Shown: piece after piece, positions 12,655 through 26,100 of the stretch
How positions within the stretch are numbered: position 1 is the first letter of the stretch
Layout: the number at the start of each line of letters is the position of its first letter
NCBI GenBank assembly: GCA_030142905.1
Contig: JASJOG010000096.1
Span: forward strand, 1,158,501-1,222,500
DNA length: 64,000 nucleotides
Direction: 5' to 3'
From: Heliopora coerulea
Lineage: Eukaryota; Cnidaria; Anthozoa; Scleralcyonacea; Helioporidae
The notes under the pieces: model-generated
The model's database searches: none
What the model was told of the DNA's origin: nothing
The model's input: the letters and a program-made list of their open reading frames with translations, nothing else
Made by a program: the position numbers and the translations under genes

Positions 12655-12790
12655 CTCAAGATTGGAGACAGTGATATTTTGACTTTATTTTAGATGTCAT
12701 CATCAGATTGAATGATGACAACAGTGAAATAACGTCAAAATATCACTATTTAAAATTGTGTCTCCTGATTTATTACTTGAATCTCAAGAG
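12655..12790. repeat. Foldback element with ~20-bp inverted arms
   Basis: GGAGACAGTGATATTTTGAC near 12,664 is mirrored by GTCAAAATATCACT...TGTCTCC near 12,733-12,766. Outer CTCAAGA/TCTCAAG words and inner TGTCATCATCA/TGATGACA words extend the symmetry. It looks like a small non-autonomous DNA element. Confidence 0.6.
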
Positions 12791-12799
12791 AGACAAAGG

Positions 12800-15350
12800 C
12801 GAGCTACTTCACTTCATGTTGCTCGGCCCGAGACATTACCACATTTGCCATCCTGTAACCTTACTGTGATTGTAATTTTAATCTGTGAAGATGTTGCAAG
12901 TATGACAACAACTGGCTATATTTTAATTAATGTTGTGCATGTTGGTTAGTTTTCACTTGTGCCGCTCTTCCTTGTTCTGTTGCTGGGCTATTATACTTGT
13001 CACGATATGAAACTATAATCCATGAAGTTTTGAACCAGGCAGGGTCTGGATTCCACCGTAAGTGTGAAGTTGTGAACCATCAGATCAAATCACAGATGTT
13101 TGATAAAGCGTCAAACTCTAGACAATGGAGCTTGATGGTTTTTCAAACACCTGAAGTTTTTTTAGTCTCAACCTGAAATTCTAAACAGTAACAACAGTAA
13201 GCACATTCTGATTAATGAATTACCCCACCTGTATTAGCAAGAACAAAGTTAAGGCAAGCTTTTTTATCTCGTTTTCTGCTCAGATCCATTAACTTTTTTT
13301 TTTCGAAAAGCCTCTCAGCCTTGTTTGAGTGGGATTCTAGTAAAATACTGCAAAACAGTTCATGCAAAACGGGGCCTTTCCCAACCTGGGGAACGGATAC
13401 CCTCAGAGGTACGCTACGAGGATTTTAAAGGGGTACGTGAGATATCCGCTTTGGCAAGTGATTTTTCCTCCACATCCTCGAGAACTGCCGTCAGTAAACA
13501 CTGTTCGAAGTTTAATCGAAGCGAGTTTTGTGTTTTCTCTCTTATGATGGCGGTCACATGCGCTGTGTAACACAAATGTCCTCTTTTGGGAGAGAGCATC
13601 TGAGTAGGGTAACAGTCGGTTGGAGCCGGTTGGACTACCTGGTAGCTGGTAGTTATTACCTGCTTGCTGTGTAAGGACACCTAGTGACTGCTTACTTATT
13701 ACTAAGAAAGCATTATGAATAAATGGATAAGCGGTCACTGTATGACGGAAGAGTCCTAAAAAGATGAACACAAGCCAGGCATTTGAGTTATGTTCAACTT
13801 GATTTACGTTACGAATCGTAATTTGGTTCAACGGTAAACGAAAAATAGAAATTTTTTTTCTTAGAAACCACAAGGAACAGCTGGTCTTGGTGCCTGACGC
13901 GTCATTTTGTACGCATACAATGTTTAAATGAGAAATAGGACAGGTTTTAATAAAGACGGTCGCTTTAAGAGTGGTCGCTGAAAGAGACTCAAGTAAAGTT
14001 GAAGTGGTACATCAAAAAAACATGGAAAACTAATGAATCTCAAAGGGCGTATCTCAGGAAGTTTGATTGTTTTCAGGTGTACTGTTACAATATTCAAAGC
14101 ACGTAGAACGAGTTTAACGTCAGTGCCTCTCCTGAACACGCAGCTGTTTTTAAACTATTTTTTTCTAAGACATCAACATAGATGGGTACGGGATCTATGT
14201 TGGGCCATCTGGCAACAAAATCTATAATTAAAAATCCCAAGGTTGACCTACATGGATTTATCTATGGACCATAACCTCGAAAATTACTGTTTAGCATAAT
14301 CATTTTACCATTATGGTGCATCTTTTCATGGAACTGATTGTAATTCGTTTGCTTTCTTTGCGGTCTTATTTAGTGCACTTCATGTTTCCAAGTATGTAAC
14401 AAATTATCAATTTTTTTGTCTGATTGCTACAAAATTAATAAAGTTTGTCAAGCTGTATCTATGGCAACAACAGTGGAAATATTGTACATGAAATTACTAC
14501 GGCGAAATATAACAAAACGTTTATATTTGTTTCCATGACAACAGGTCAACTATTTGTTCTTTATCCTTTGACCTAGAATGACACAAATAAAGATAAACTT
14601 TAACCGGAACGTGACACACAAGTCAAAACTAAACTGAAGGAGCAACAGCACTTTCAAATTTCTGATAGAATATTTCCCTAACGCACAGCGCGCTGCACTA
14701 TTTTTAAATTTTCACGGCTGAGACTATAGAGGCATGAATTATGCTTAAATTTAATCTAACCGTAAAATAATACGCTTCCTTGGTTGGATGTTGGGAAAAA
14801 TGTTCAAAACGCTGACAATCTTGAGATGCACTTCAGAAAGTGGGTGGCCATGGCTGCAACGTTCTTTCGTAAGCACAGGGACCCATATCAAAGATTCTTT
14901 GACTTCGGACTAAGTCTGAATTTTCAGTTACTAGCTTCTTTCGGGAGGACTAAATATCCCTCCTATAAAATAGTTGGGTGGCAGTAACAAGGCCCTAATG
15001 TGTCCAGTTCCAACCCCCGCTATTGTATATCCACATAATAGTTAGGCCACATTACCACAATATGATTGTCCGACCGTACTGTTAGTTTAGTGGACAAATA
15101 GAAAGGAGAAATTGTGCCTTCGACACATTACATAGCCCAGGACGAGCAATCACGTATGCCAGTTTCATCGTGTAAATGGGCTCATAAGTCCATGAGTTAC
15201 AACCAGGATAGCTCTACTGCACTCAGTGCCTTTACATTCAAAAGACAAAGGGATGACGGTCGCACTGAAAGTTACTAGCAAGAGCTGACGACATTTTTTT
15301 AATTAAAAGATTACTTACACGGTCGTCAGCTCACGTGGCAATCCCCGTAG
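12800..15350. other. Gene-free region, partly repetitive
   Basis: No gene was recognised. A 156-codon minus-strand frame (13,403-13,873) lies in a GC-richer block that looks like dispersed repeat rather than a gene. Near 15,282-15,333 GAGCTGACGAC and GTCGTCAGCTC form a hairpin. Confidence 0.4.
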
Positions 15351-15355
15351 GTACA

Positions 15356-15569
15356 TTCAACGAATATTTACCATTTACACTCGATCACACGAAATGAAGC
15401 TTACTAATACTAATATGATGGAAATTTTCGACGGTCAGAATCTAGCGTAGCATTTTTGGCAACTTGCCCCGGTTGGGTCTTACAACTTATTTACCCTAAA
15501 ATTTTCTTCATCCTGTTTAGGCTTCATTTCATCTGATCGAGTATTAATGCGAAATATTCGTTGAATATA
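15356..15569. repeat. Foldback element with ~48-bp arms
   Basis: ATTCAACGAATATTT...CGATCACACGAAATGAAG at the left is mirrored by CTTCATTTCATCTGATCG...AAATATTCGTTGAAT at the right. The central region carries no coding sequence. It abuts the TTAA-flanked MITE. Confidence 0.65.
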
Positions 15570-15592
15570 GAAACACTAGTGTTTAGTATTAA

Positions 15593-15824
15593 CCCTTTAC
15601 TGAGCACTGGTACCATTTGGCAACGTCTTCATTTTACTCTGGTGAAGCCGAGACGGTTTTACTCGTCGAGGGGAGACCTCCCGAAAGCCCGTCCAATGAA
15701 GAGTTAAAAACTACATCATTTAACCCTTTAATGGCCATGTGGCAACTTATCGATTTTACTCGGGCTAACACCAAGCGATTTTACTCGTCAAGGGAAGAGC
15801 TCCTGAAAACCGCTCAGTAGAGGG
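15593..15824. mobile_element. piggyBac-type MITE, 232 bp, TTAA flanks
   Basis: The element begins CCCTTTACTGAGC and ends GCTCAGTAGAGGG, 13-bp near-perfect inverted termini, with TTAA immediately outside both ends (15,589-15,592 and 15,825-15,828). TTAA target duplication and CCC/GGG ends are piggyBac hallmarks. Inside are imperfect direct repeats of a unit containing GATTTTACTCG(T)C and GGGGAGA/GGGAAGAGCTCC. Similar units occur at 26.1, 29.4 and 31.2 kb. Confidence 0.8.
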
Positions 15825-16039
15825 TTAACAAAGAACAAACGTGTGTCTCGCCCTCCATCATTTTGGAAGGAGCAAGTCGTACAGCTCCTTTCCAGTGTCA
15901 CTAGTTATTCTATTTAACAAGTGTCTATCTCTATCTTCATTACATCTGATATTTCAGTGATCTCATTATTAAATCCCAATTCAATAGCTCGCTTAAAAAA
16001 GTTTTTCAACACAGACCTCATGACCATGCTCCCGGTGAC

Positions 16040-16150
16040 CGACATCGTAACTCAGTTGGCAGACCTCTTACACCGGATTCGCAGGATCTCAGGTTCCATT
16101 CCTGGCTAAAGGCCCTGGAGTTGCATTTCTCCCAAGTGACTCAGGTCGGG
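16040..16150 (+). repeat. Single tRNA-like (SINE-like) module
   Basis: GTAACTCAGTTGGCAGACC resembles a D-arm/A-box and CAGGTTCCATTCCTGGC a T-arm/B-box, about 35 bp apart. It is followed by a SINE-like tail. Unlike the other tRNA-like modules here it is not in an inverted pair. Confidence 0.45.
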
Positions 16151-17039
16151 TCTTAAAATATATGATTCTTCGACTTAAAAATTTCTTTGTTCAAATATGA
16201 GCTTCATAATTCACTAACTAGTTTAGACAGGATAAAACATGACGCGATAACATTAGAAGCGTCCCAAGTATGAGATGAAGACGGCTCGTATGAATTGTTC
16301 AAAAACTATGTTCTATGCTACACAAGTCGCATCAACACCAGACGCACGAGTCAAACTCGTATAAATTAGTACGTTCCTGCTTTACGTAGGACCCCTCCTA
16401 CACGGTTTAAGCCACTTCGTATAAATAGGCCTTATTGTGTTTTCCAGGTTCTAAGTGTAATAGATAAAGCACATTTTATTATAACAAAATAAAGTTGTCT
16501 GCATTTTATGCTAATTTTGTTAATTGCATATTATGCATCACGAATTGCAAAGTACGAAAATACATGTAAAGACTGCCGACTGGATGAAATAACAGTTATT
16601 TACATCGTCACCGTTCCTTATTACTTCAGATCTGTTAATGATTTTTATCTCTTCAGCTTTTAATTGATTTTTATTACAGATATCTTTTCAAGTTTTCAAC
16701 GTATTTTGTTCAATCGAGATAATTCTTATTACTGGAACCATTATCTTTTATGCTAAAAGTCTCATTAATGTCTATAGAACAACTAATATCTTGCGCGTCT
16801 TTCTCTTTCACAGATCAAACAATGAGTATTCTCTTAATTGAGTAAAAGTTGACTCATTTATGACAATTTTTCTGGAACCCAACAGAAACAAAATACTACT
16901 TCTTGTTTCTTTTATATGACCAAAACAATCAATTTAGAAAATGTCCCCATCTATTATCAAACTATTTCATGAAGATTATAACCGTGCAATATATTATGAA
17001 TACGATTTTCACTCATTAATAAAAAAATAAACTGTTGTT

Positions 17040-17159
17040 TTAACGGAACCAGGATATAACACATGCCAAAATAATAAATCCTAAAATTATGAATAAGATC
17101 CATTGTTGTCGCTGAAGGCTACTTTTTATCTGCGACTGAGAATCACTGAATTCATCCAG
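17040..17159 (-). CDS. MOSPD2: MOSPD2 exon 18 (membrane anchor, stop)
   Basis: Codes LDEFSDSQSQIKSSLQRQQW, then an 18-residue hydrophobic helix (ILFIILGFIILACVISWF), then Arg and stop TAA. This reproduces the tail-anchor arrangement of the family. The acceptor is ctttttcag. A possible AATAAA polyadenylation signal for this strand lies at 16,670-16,675. Confidence 0.93.
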   Translation of the reverse strand: MDEFSDSQSQIKSSLQRQQWILFIILGFIILACVISWFR

Positions 17160-20100
17160 CTGAAAAAGAATGCCAAAACAAGGATCAGTTCGCATGCCAT
17201 ACAACGATCATTTGTTTAGTAAAGATATTGTTTTAGGTCATTACTTTAAAAATAATCCCGTGTCCGAAAACTCGGTTATCTTTAAATCGGATATGAAAAT
17301 TACAGCGTGGGTCAGGTTTGCCAAGTTTTCACGATACTTACTCCTGGAGAACTTTCTTTCGTGTTTAACAAATGAGGTAACAACTAAGAAAGCCAAGTGC
17401 AAAATTCGGCTTAACGACACTTCGAACCGCCTCGAAGGACACTAAATACTTGTAAACAAAGCTCAGTGGAGCCACGGCTACAAAGCTCAGTGAAGCCAGG
17501 GCTGAAAAATCGCTTTCCGATGTGTTCTAATGAGCATTAAAACTCTTAACTGATTAACAAATAAAAAATTTTCTCAAATGTCCCTGCACTGTGATAGCAG
17601 AAGAAACTAAAATACAAATACGAAACGAGAATAAGGAATAAATAAGAAACTAGACTAAATACTATAATCAACAAGAATATAAGTCTGAATATCTACTTTC
17701 CAATAATACGAATGACGAATTTCAATTTATAATTAAAATATTACTTTTTTTTATACCTGGTTCAAACAAAAATTACGTGTGAACCGGGGTAAAACAAACA
17801 CAAGCGTAAGCACGAGACAAAAGAACTTTTGTTTTCTCTTTTGTCTAGCTCTTATTGCTTGCACTTGTGCTTGCGCTAATTTCGTGTGTTTGTGCTTTGT
17901 TTCGTATTGTGCTTGTCCTTGGGCTTGCTTCGCTTGTATGAACCAGGCTTAAATCTTGAAGAATTAAACAGACCTTTGTTTGAATCTGTGATATGTGGTG
18001 TTTTAATTGTAAGAACGCTTCCATGACGTCTTCGACAGTTTTAGGTCTTTTCTCCAGACCATTTACATCTAAGACACGACAATTCAACCTAAAAAAAATG
18101 TAAACACCGCATTACGTTCAATCCTAACCGGTCTGGGTTCTTTTGTCATTAATTAGATTTTCAAAGTTCATGCAGATAATAGTACACTTCAACTGTAATC
18201 ATTTCCTAAAAATCCAACATTTTTTTTGTTTTTTCACGCTATTTTAAAATACATGATGAAAATGCGGTATATTCGCAATGTTTGTGATAAAATTGGTTCA
18301 AGGACTAGAATTTCCAGAAGGCTTATGAACATTGACTATTTCTTAAATAATGTCAAACGTAATATTGTTTCCCGATAGCTCAGGTGCTCATCCTGCTGCA
18401 TAAGTATTTGAATAAAATGAATATCGGTTGTTCGTCAATATAGATTCTTTACGCATCTAGGGCAGTTATATCTTAAGGTTTATTACGCAGGCCGCAAGAT
18501 TAACATCACTACCACCACGCAGGCATTGCTACCACTACCAAGGTTTACGATGAACACCACCAGAACCAACACTACCGTTATCACTTTACTGTCAGTCGCC
18601 CTTGGTGCGTTGAAATTTTAGGCTATGCAAAGGTTTTCAAGCTTTGCAAATGCTTAAAAAGCTGCGGGAATGTTTACCGTTACTTCGCAGATGTACATAG
18701 AAAAAGCAAGAAGCCACAAGCTCGAGTTTTTTCTCCGAGTTTATCTCTGAAATGGTTCAAAATTCACTTAGGGCCAAACATCTTGACTCGGATAGTTTCT
18801 CGCGATTTGTCAATGAATTTATTATTATTTTGTCGAAAGCATGACCGCCTGGGATGTGAAGCCGCGAAATACAGCCACCACAGTAGAAACTTGCAATTCT
18901 AAATGTACGAACGCCAACCCTTCCGTCGCATATTTCCTCGTGTTCCCGGAAACAGATCAATGTACCGAGAATACAATCTCAACAGCGAGGGAGTGTCTGT
19001 TCATCCCATCCTAATCAGATCAAGACGCGGAGACGTAATGGAAGAGGCGTCGCTACAACTTTTTCAGACAGTCAAAGACCACAGAAACAAAAGAATCAAA
19101 GAAATGTTGTAGGCATTTGACGCGTATTCCCTCTCAGTCGCAGGCGATGACAAATAATGTCCGTAGAGTGACCGATATACAAACACTGGAACCAGACGAC
19201 GAGGCACGTCATCATTCAACGAGGTCGACATGTGTCGTAGTTATCAACGAGCAGCAATATACTTACAAGGACGACAACCATCACCTCCACCATCATCATA
19301 ACCACAACAAGGACAACAACCATCACCTCTACCATTATTAATGTCACCTCCACCATCATCATAATGACAACAAGGACAACAACCATCACCTATGCCATTA
19401 TTACTATCACCTCTACCATCATCATAATCACAACAAGGACAACAACCATCACCTCTACCATTACTACTATCACCTCTACCTTCATCATAATCACAACAAG
19501 GACAACAACCATCACCTATGCCATTATTACTATCACCTCCACCACCATCATAATCACAACAAGGACAACAACCATCACCTCCACCTTTATTACTATCACC
19601 TACACCTTCATCATAATCACAACAAGGACTACAACCATCACCTATGCCATTATTACTATCACGTCCACCTTCATCATAATCACAACAAGGACAACAACCA
19701 TCACCTCTACCTTTATTACTATCACCTCTACCATCATCATAATCACAACAAGGACAACAACCATCACCTCCACCTTTATTACTATCACCTACACCTTCAT
19801 CATAATCACAACAAGGACAACAACCATCACCTCCACCTTTATTACTATCACGTCCACCTTCATCATAATCACAACAAGGACAACAACCATCACCTCTACC
19901 ATTATTACTATCACCTACACCTTCATCATAATCACAACAAGGACAACAACCATCACCTCTACCATTATTACTATCACCTCCACCTTCATCATAATCACAA
20001 CAAGGACAACAACCATCACCTATGCCATTATTACTATCACCTCCACCATCATCATAATCACAACAAGGACAACAACCATCACCTCTACCATTATTACTAT

Positions 20101-23100
20101 CACCTCTACCTTCATCATAATCACAAGGTCAACAACCATCACCTCCACCACCATTACTATAATCACCATCATATTCACTACTACCTCTACCACCACCTCC
20201 AGCCAATGTTGTCCTCACAGCCATTGTCACAACCATTAAAATCATTTCTTGAGGACGAAATAGAGCGGTAAGTTCTTAGTTATGAAAAATACCCCTGCGG
20301 GTTATTTTTTGGTGCTGGCTGTTTGGCCGGTTCATTTGTGCTTGATGACAACAATCAGACCGGTTGAAATACACTTTTGTTAAACTCTCCACAATCTGTG
20401 TTCTTGTCCTTAGTTTGAATTCAAGTCTGATATGTAACATCCCACCTCTTGCCTCAGCAACATCCCTTCTACCTCACCAGTCAGGCGAGGCTGGTTCAAA
20501 TGGAAGTCATATATTTGAGTCGTTAACTTGAGTTGACACTGTTAGTAACCTGATGAGGTGCTCAGCACAGAAATCGCATGTCCGGGCGCCAAATAAATTT
20601 AAGTACAGTTCCAGGCTTTGTCTGAAGTCTGTGACGCTGTACAGCATGTGCTCAGCACGGATATACAGTATTTTAAGTCATCTGCACGTTTACACTGTGA
20701 AAATCACCCGTGCCGTGTCCAAAATATAGTGGCACTCTGCGAAAATTTCAGCAGTACCGTGCACATAATGTTAACAGTGTAAACGGGGTTTATATTTGCA
20801 TTAACCAGCACTTAACCATCCATTGATAACATTCCTCAGCAGTAGGACAACACCAAAGCATTGCTATGCACAGTGAAGTTGCCAGTCCAAGCAAATATAC
20901 AATGAAGGGAGGCTCAGTCCTTTTACAGAACTGAAAATTGTTGGATTTTCAAAGAAAGAAAGCAGAGACTTACCTGTGTTCAATTACATCACTCCTTGGA
21001 ACAGTTTTCCACATGTCAGAAATATTTGTTGCGTTTGTGATCTTTTCGGTGATTTCAGCATACATAATAAGAAATTTGTCTCTACTGTAATGTTGTTTTT
21101 CTTGACTAGAATCACCTATTAAAGAAACACGAAAGAGATTAGACAAAGCAATATTTTTATGTGAAGTAAAGTGGTGTAAACGTATTTGCTTGATATTTCG
21201 CAGATACCTTCGTCACGAGATAAATGACTTTGAGAACATTTTTATCCATGTGGTCCAATTACTTTACCACGAAAGTTAGAACATGACATAAAGAATGGTC
21301 AAATGAAAAAAAAATCCAAAAGAAAACTTGGTGAGGCAGAACACTGTCACCCAACTAACGTACAGCAAGAAACATACTCCATGTTGTAAACTCAATATCT
21401 GAGCTTTTAAGGCTAATAGCTGGTTATAAGTTAAAGAATTGGATGAGAAGGAAGCAGGAAGCCAAAAACAATATTACGTGAATACCACCGAGACTTCCAG
21501 AACGAAACTGAAAAAATTAACAGTAGTATCAAAAATGAGGTGCTGCGTAAGCAATCGACGTAGAAAATGTTTGAAGATAGTACTTGACCAAAAAAAGAGA
21601 GAAAATGAGGTCTGATGTTTCGAGCGGATGTCCTTCATCGGAGGCAAATGAGTGGTGAAATCGAAAACACCGGGGCGCTATACGGTCGAAAAAGATATGA
21701 GATAAATGTAACCGATCAAATAAGACGAAGGTAAACATTATGATAATGAAGAACAGACATTTGTTACTTTTATCGTCCATCAGTAAGCTGACTCAGGGAG
21801 GGGTCGCTAAATAAAGGCAGGGAGGTTAAAATAAATTTTAATGGAGAGAAAGACGTTCGTTAAGCCCATGAGGTTGGATGGTTTCAAGTACGAAAATGAG
21901 GCATCTTTCTTGTCGCTTACGGCTACCGTTACCACATCAGACTGCGGCGATTGCACAGACCTTTATGTCAGAAACCGAGAGGTCGAGAATATTGAAATGT
22001 CGGAAAACAGGTTAGTCAACATTGTTCCTTACAGAGCACAAATGTTTGGTAAACTTGTCAGAGAGACGTCGTTCAGTTTCACTGATATACAGCCTCAAAC
22101 ATTTAGTGCATGAGATGCCATAAACGATGTCTATGGAAGAGCAAAAAATCTTTGTTGGACCACGTAATTAGATTTAGGACCAGATATAACAAAGCGGAAT
22201 TCAGTGAGGCAATGCAAAGTTACTCAAAAAAGGCGATATATGTTAATTCCCTCAAAAATCTCTATTAAAATTTGAAAATTGAAGTAAGGAAATAGAAGAA
22301 GCAGGAAGTAGGAAACAATTAATAAGGGATAAGTATAGTTTATTTCATTTCAGCGAAACATCTTTTCTCCATTGTGAAAGACTGTAATTTTTCTATATCG
22401 ATGCCAGATTCAAGCATCCTGCTAACTCACTGGAAACCAGTTGTATGTAATAAATTTAAAGTATCTGAAACCAAGACTTTTCACGCATCCATTGCCCCTC
22501 TAAAAGTTAATCTTCTTGAAAACTAACTTACAGGGAAATAATCAAAGAATGCTTGGCATTTACACTCCATTACCTACAAAGCCAAATATTGATTTAACGT
22601 ACCCTTCATTTAATCGGCATTACTACTTTTACAAATACAGGACTCAGAGCAAAGTTGTCCGCAACGGCCTTCAAGCTCAGTTAACAGAACACTACATGAG
22701 ATTCGCACGGGTCGCGGACTCGATTCCCAGCCGGAAGCCCAAGAGTTCATTTTTCTGAATTGATCCCAATAAGGTTTAGAAAATATGTCATTCTAACATT
22801 CGAAAAATTTCTTTCACTAAATGTAAAGTCCACGATTGGAAAATAGTTTCATTGATGATGTGCCTTTTGTTGAGTAAAATCGAAGAGCTTCACTAAAAAA
22901 TCATTCATCCTGTTGAACAACAGAACCATGGCTTACACCCTCTTGTCAGTCCTGTGCGCAGGTATACCATAGGGCAGTCAAAGCTCAAGAACTGGCTACT
23001 TTCACTTTTTTTGTATTTATGAACCGTTTCCGCCGGGAAGCAATGAGGGAAAAATACTGGTTTCCTTGCAGGACAGTGAGACGATGTCGCTTTAAAGCCA

Positions 23101-26100
23101 TCCCACAGATTTGGGTAAATTTCCGGCACTTTTTAAAGAAAGATACTGCAATATAGTGATGAAAAAAAAAATCAAATGTGTAGTGTAACGTAAATAATAC
23201 CCTCCGTATGTTCATATATACGAACATAATGGTACAACAAGAACTATGCAATGTATAATAAAATTAATGCAATAAAATGTCACGGAAGATAATATGAGAA
23301 TTAAACTACAATTAAAATAATAATGACATCACCCTTGGTATGAAAGATAGTTTGTGCCTTTTAGCACAGTAATATGGAGTCGAACACTTGTAAATCTTAA
23401 ACGGTACTGGTGACCACCAAGTAGTGGTTTTATTTATTTATTTATTTTAAAATATTTTGAGAGGTTTGCTCCTTCACCCGTCGGTGCTTTTCAAGGAGGT
23501 CCTCTATTAATACTATAAAATACAAAAAATTGGGTAAATCCATAACTTTGATAACTAAAATATGTGTATACAACAAACTGATAAATAAAATAAAGAAAAA
23601 TATTAGAAAATATATGACTCATGTAATTATATAGATTATGTAACAACGTTTTAGGCGGCAAGTAGCTCTGCCTTCAACCGTCTCAAAGGAGAAAGTGATT
23701 GAATATCCGATTTCTTTTTTAAGATTATTAAAATTTACAATAGCTTGATAACTAAAACGCATCTTTCCCCATCAACTTCTAGGTTTAGGTAAACTAATTT
23801 TTCAGGGATTCCTTTGGCCATAAGTGACACATTTGCCACGACGTGGGAGTAATTCAATGGATGGTATCATATTCTGAAATTGAAATTCTGTTACTAGGAT
23901 TTGAACTGTCATTTATAACAGATTACGTTCATATTTCTTATTAGAAGAAACTTAGTCGAGTACTATTGCAAATGCTGCATTCTGATTGGCTACACTACTC
24001 GCTATCTATTCGTCCATAAATAGCGAGTAGCGAAAATGGCTTCCATCTCTCGTTTTTGTGAAGTTTCTGAAGACGAAATAGAATGCTTACTTAAAAGTGC
24101 AATCCCAGAGAAGACGAAAAATGTTCTTTGCAAAGTCTGTTTGTAATAAAACAATTAGATTATTCGCTCTCGATTTCTATAAGGCGATAGTTACCTCATA
24201 GAAATCTCGAGCTCATAATCTAATTGTTAACTAGTCAATTTGCCCCTACTTTCCGTCAATGACGGTAGAGTCCGCTCAAAGACCAATACTCGAAGGCTCC
24301 AAGCATGGATGTCCTCTATCTCGTTAGCAAAGTATCATGCAATACCTCCCCTGAGTTGGACCTCCTCTCTCTTTGGCCAAACTTTTAGCCAAGTAACATG
24401 TGACGCCTTTTTAGGTAGGAAGGTTATATTTGGGATATTTCCTTACTCAAAACTTTTTGGTGATTTCCGCCATATGAGTGTTTCAATGCAGATTCCTCCG
24501 TGCCAAACACCGACTAATTTTAATTGTTAACTCTTTCGATTGCGTCTCCATCAATAGCAAAAGAAGGCAGTTAAGGGATAAAGTCTCTAAAACGTGTCCA
24601 CATGTCTTTAGTCTAATAACAAAAATTAAGGCCGAGCAGAGAATTCGGAAAACAGCCATAAAATCACATGAGATTTAAAATAAATTTAATTCTAACATTT
24701 CATTGCGTCTCGTAACATCATCAGAGGGTCACAGATATTATTCCTGTCGCACAGTTTTGCACAACGTCGTGCACTTTTTGCACAAGGTTTGTGGGACTTA
24801 GCTGAACAGACACACCCTGAGTGCTGTCACCTGTACATTGACGGGTATCGACGGCCAATGATACTGGAACATAATCTTCAAGATCACTTACGAGCACGTT
24901 AAATAGCGTCAGTGATTGTACCAATCCTATTCTAACGTACCACTTCGTTAAGTTAGGTTTGCGGAGATCCTTAGCTGTAATCAGCAATAACTACATTTTG
25001 CCTTTGCTACAGGTTTGGACAGTTTCGCAGAGACGTGTTTATATCTAGCGTTATCTCCCTTGGTGTATGTTCTTTGCTGGGTTTTTGAAAGCGAAGTCCT
25101 GTCTTCGCCAAATTCAACTTCAACCCAAGTACTCTTGCATTTTTGGGTTTCATTAGACGAACTTGTCGCGCTACCTTTTTGGGTAACATAAATATGGTGA
25201 TCAAAGCGGCCTATTGGGGGCAGGTTTATCAAATCATATAAATCAGTCATATTAGTTAAAATATTCCCAAAGAATTTCTACCCGTGGCTCAGGCCTTCAC
25301 AACTTCAAGTGGGCCAAAGTGTCTACAAACATGATTAAAAAAAATGACTTAACATTTATTAATGTTTTTTGATTTTGAATTGTTACATGTATGTATAATT
25401 TATTAACTTAACGTGTATATAAGCTCCATACCAGACTGGTAATTTTGAAACTAACGACTAAGGTCGAACAGTTAACTATCGCCTAAGTTCATAAACATCC
25501 TGGTTTCTTATTGAACAACTGGCTAACTGCTGGGCTTGAAGTAAAAAGCATTTCTGTATTCCACCAATGTTTTGCGTTGCGAACGTTCCCGGAAAACGTA
25601 GATAAAAGTAAAAATCCGAAATGTTTGGCTTAAAAAAGTCCCCAAAAACCCCAGAAATGCCAGGAAACGATCTCCTGGATAACACTTTTCTTTAAGAATC
25701 GTAAGAACACCCTGTTTAAGCAAAATCTTATCTGAATACCAATGCTTGAAAATTGTGTGATTGTTAAACAATATGATGAACCACAAGCCCACAACTACCA
25801 CAGCCCGATGGATTTTATTTGCAGATGTTACGCCGTTAAAGTAATTATTGCTAAAATTTTATAATCAAAACAAAATTGGAAAGGAGGTAAACATTAGTAT
25901 GGCAACCAGCAGTTTAAATACAAAATATTTTCCAATCTTGGCGATAGTGAATCAGAGGCCAAGTGATCTAAGCTGCCCTTACCTTCGTCAAGAACCTCTT
26001 CCGTTATAGATTCGAAAGTTCAAAAGCTGTCTGTAAAATTATCATCTTGTATTTTGTTTAAATCTTGGTTTTCTTTACAGTTGTCATTAATTCTTTTACT

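Noticed and set aside
13403..13873. 156-codon minus-strand open frame
   Set aside because: No domain, no splice context; overlapping frames of similar length exist and the sequence looks like dispersed repeat.
19364..20239. A 291-codon plus-strand open frame rich in Thr, Ile and Ser
   Set aside because: It is produced by the 63-bp minisatellite, whose period is a multiple of three; several frames are open at once.
21841..22113. 90-codon plus-strand open frame
   Set aside because: No recognised motif and located in a MOSPD2 intron on the opposite strand; insufficient support for a gene.
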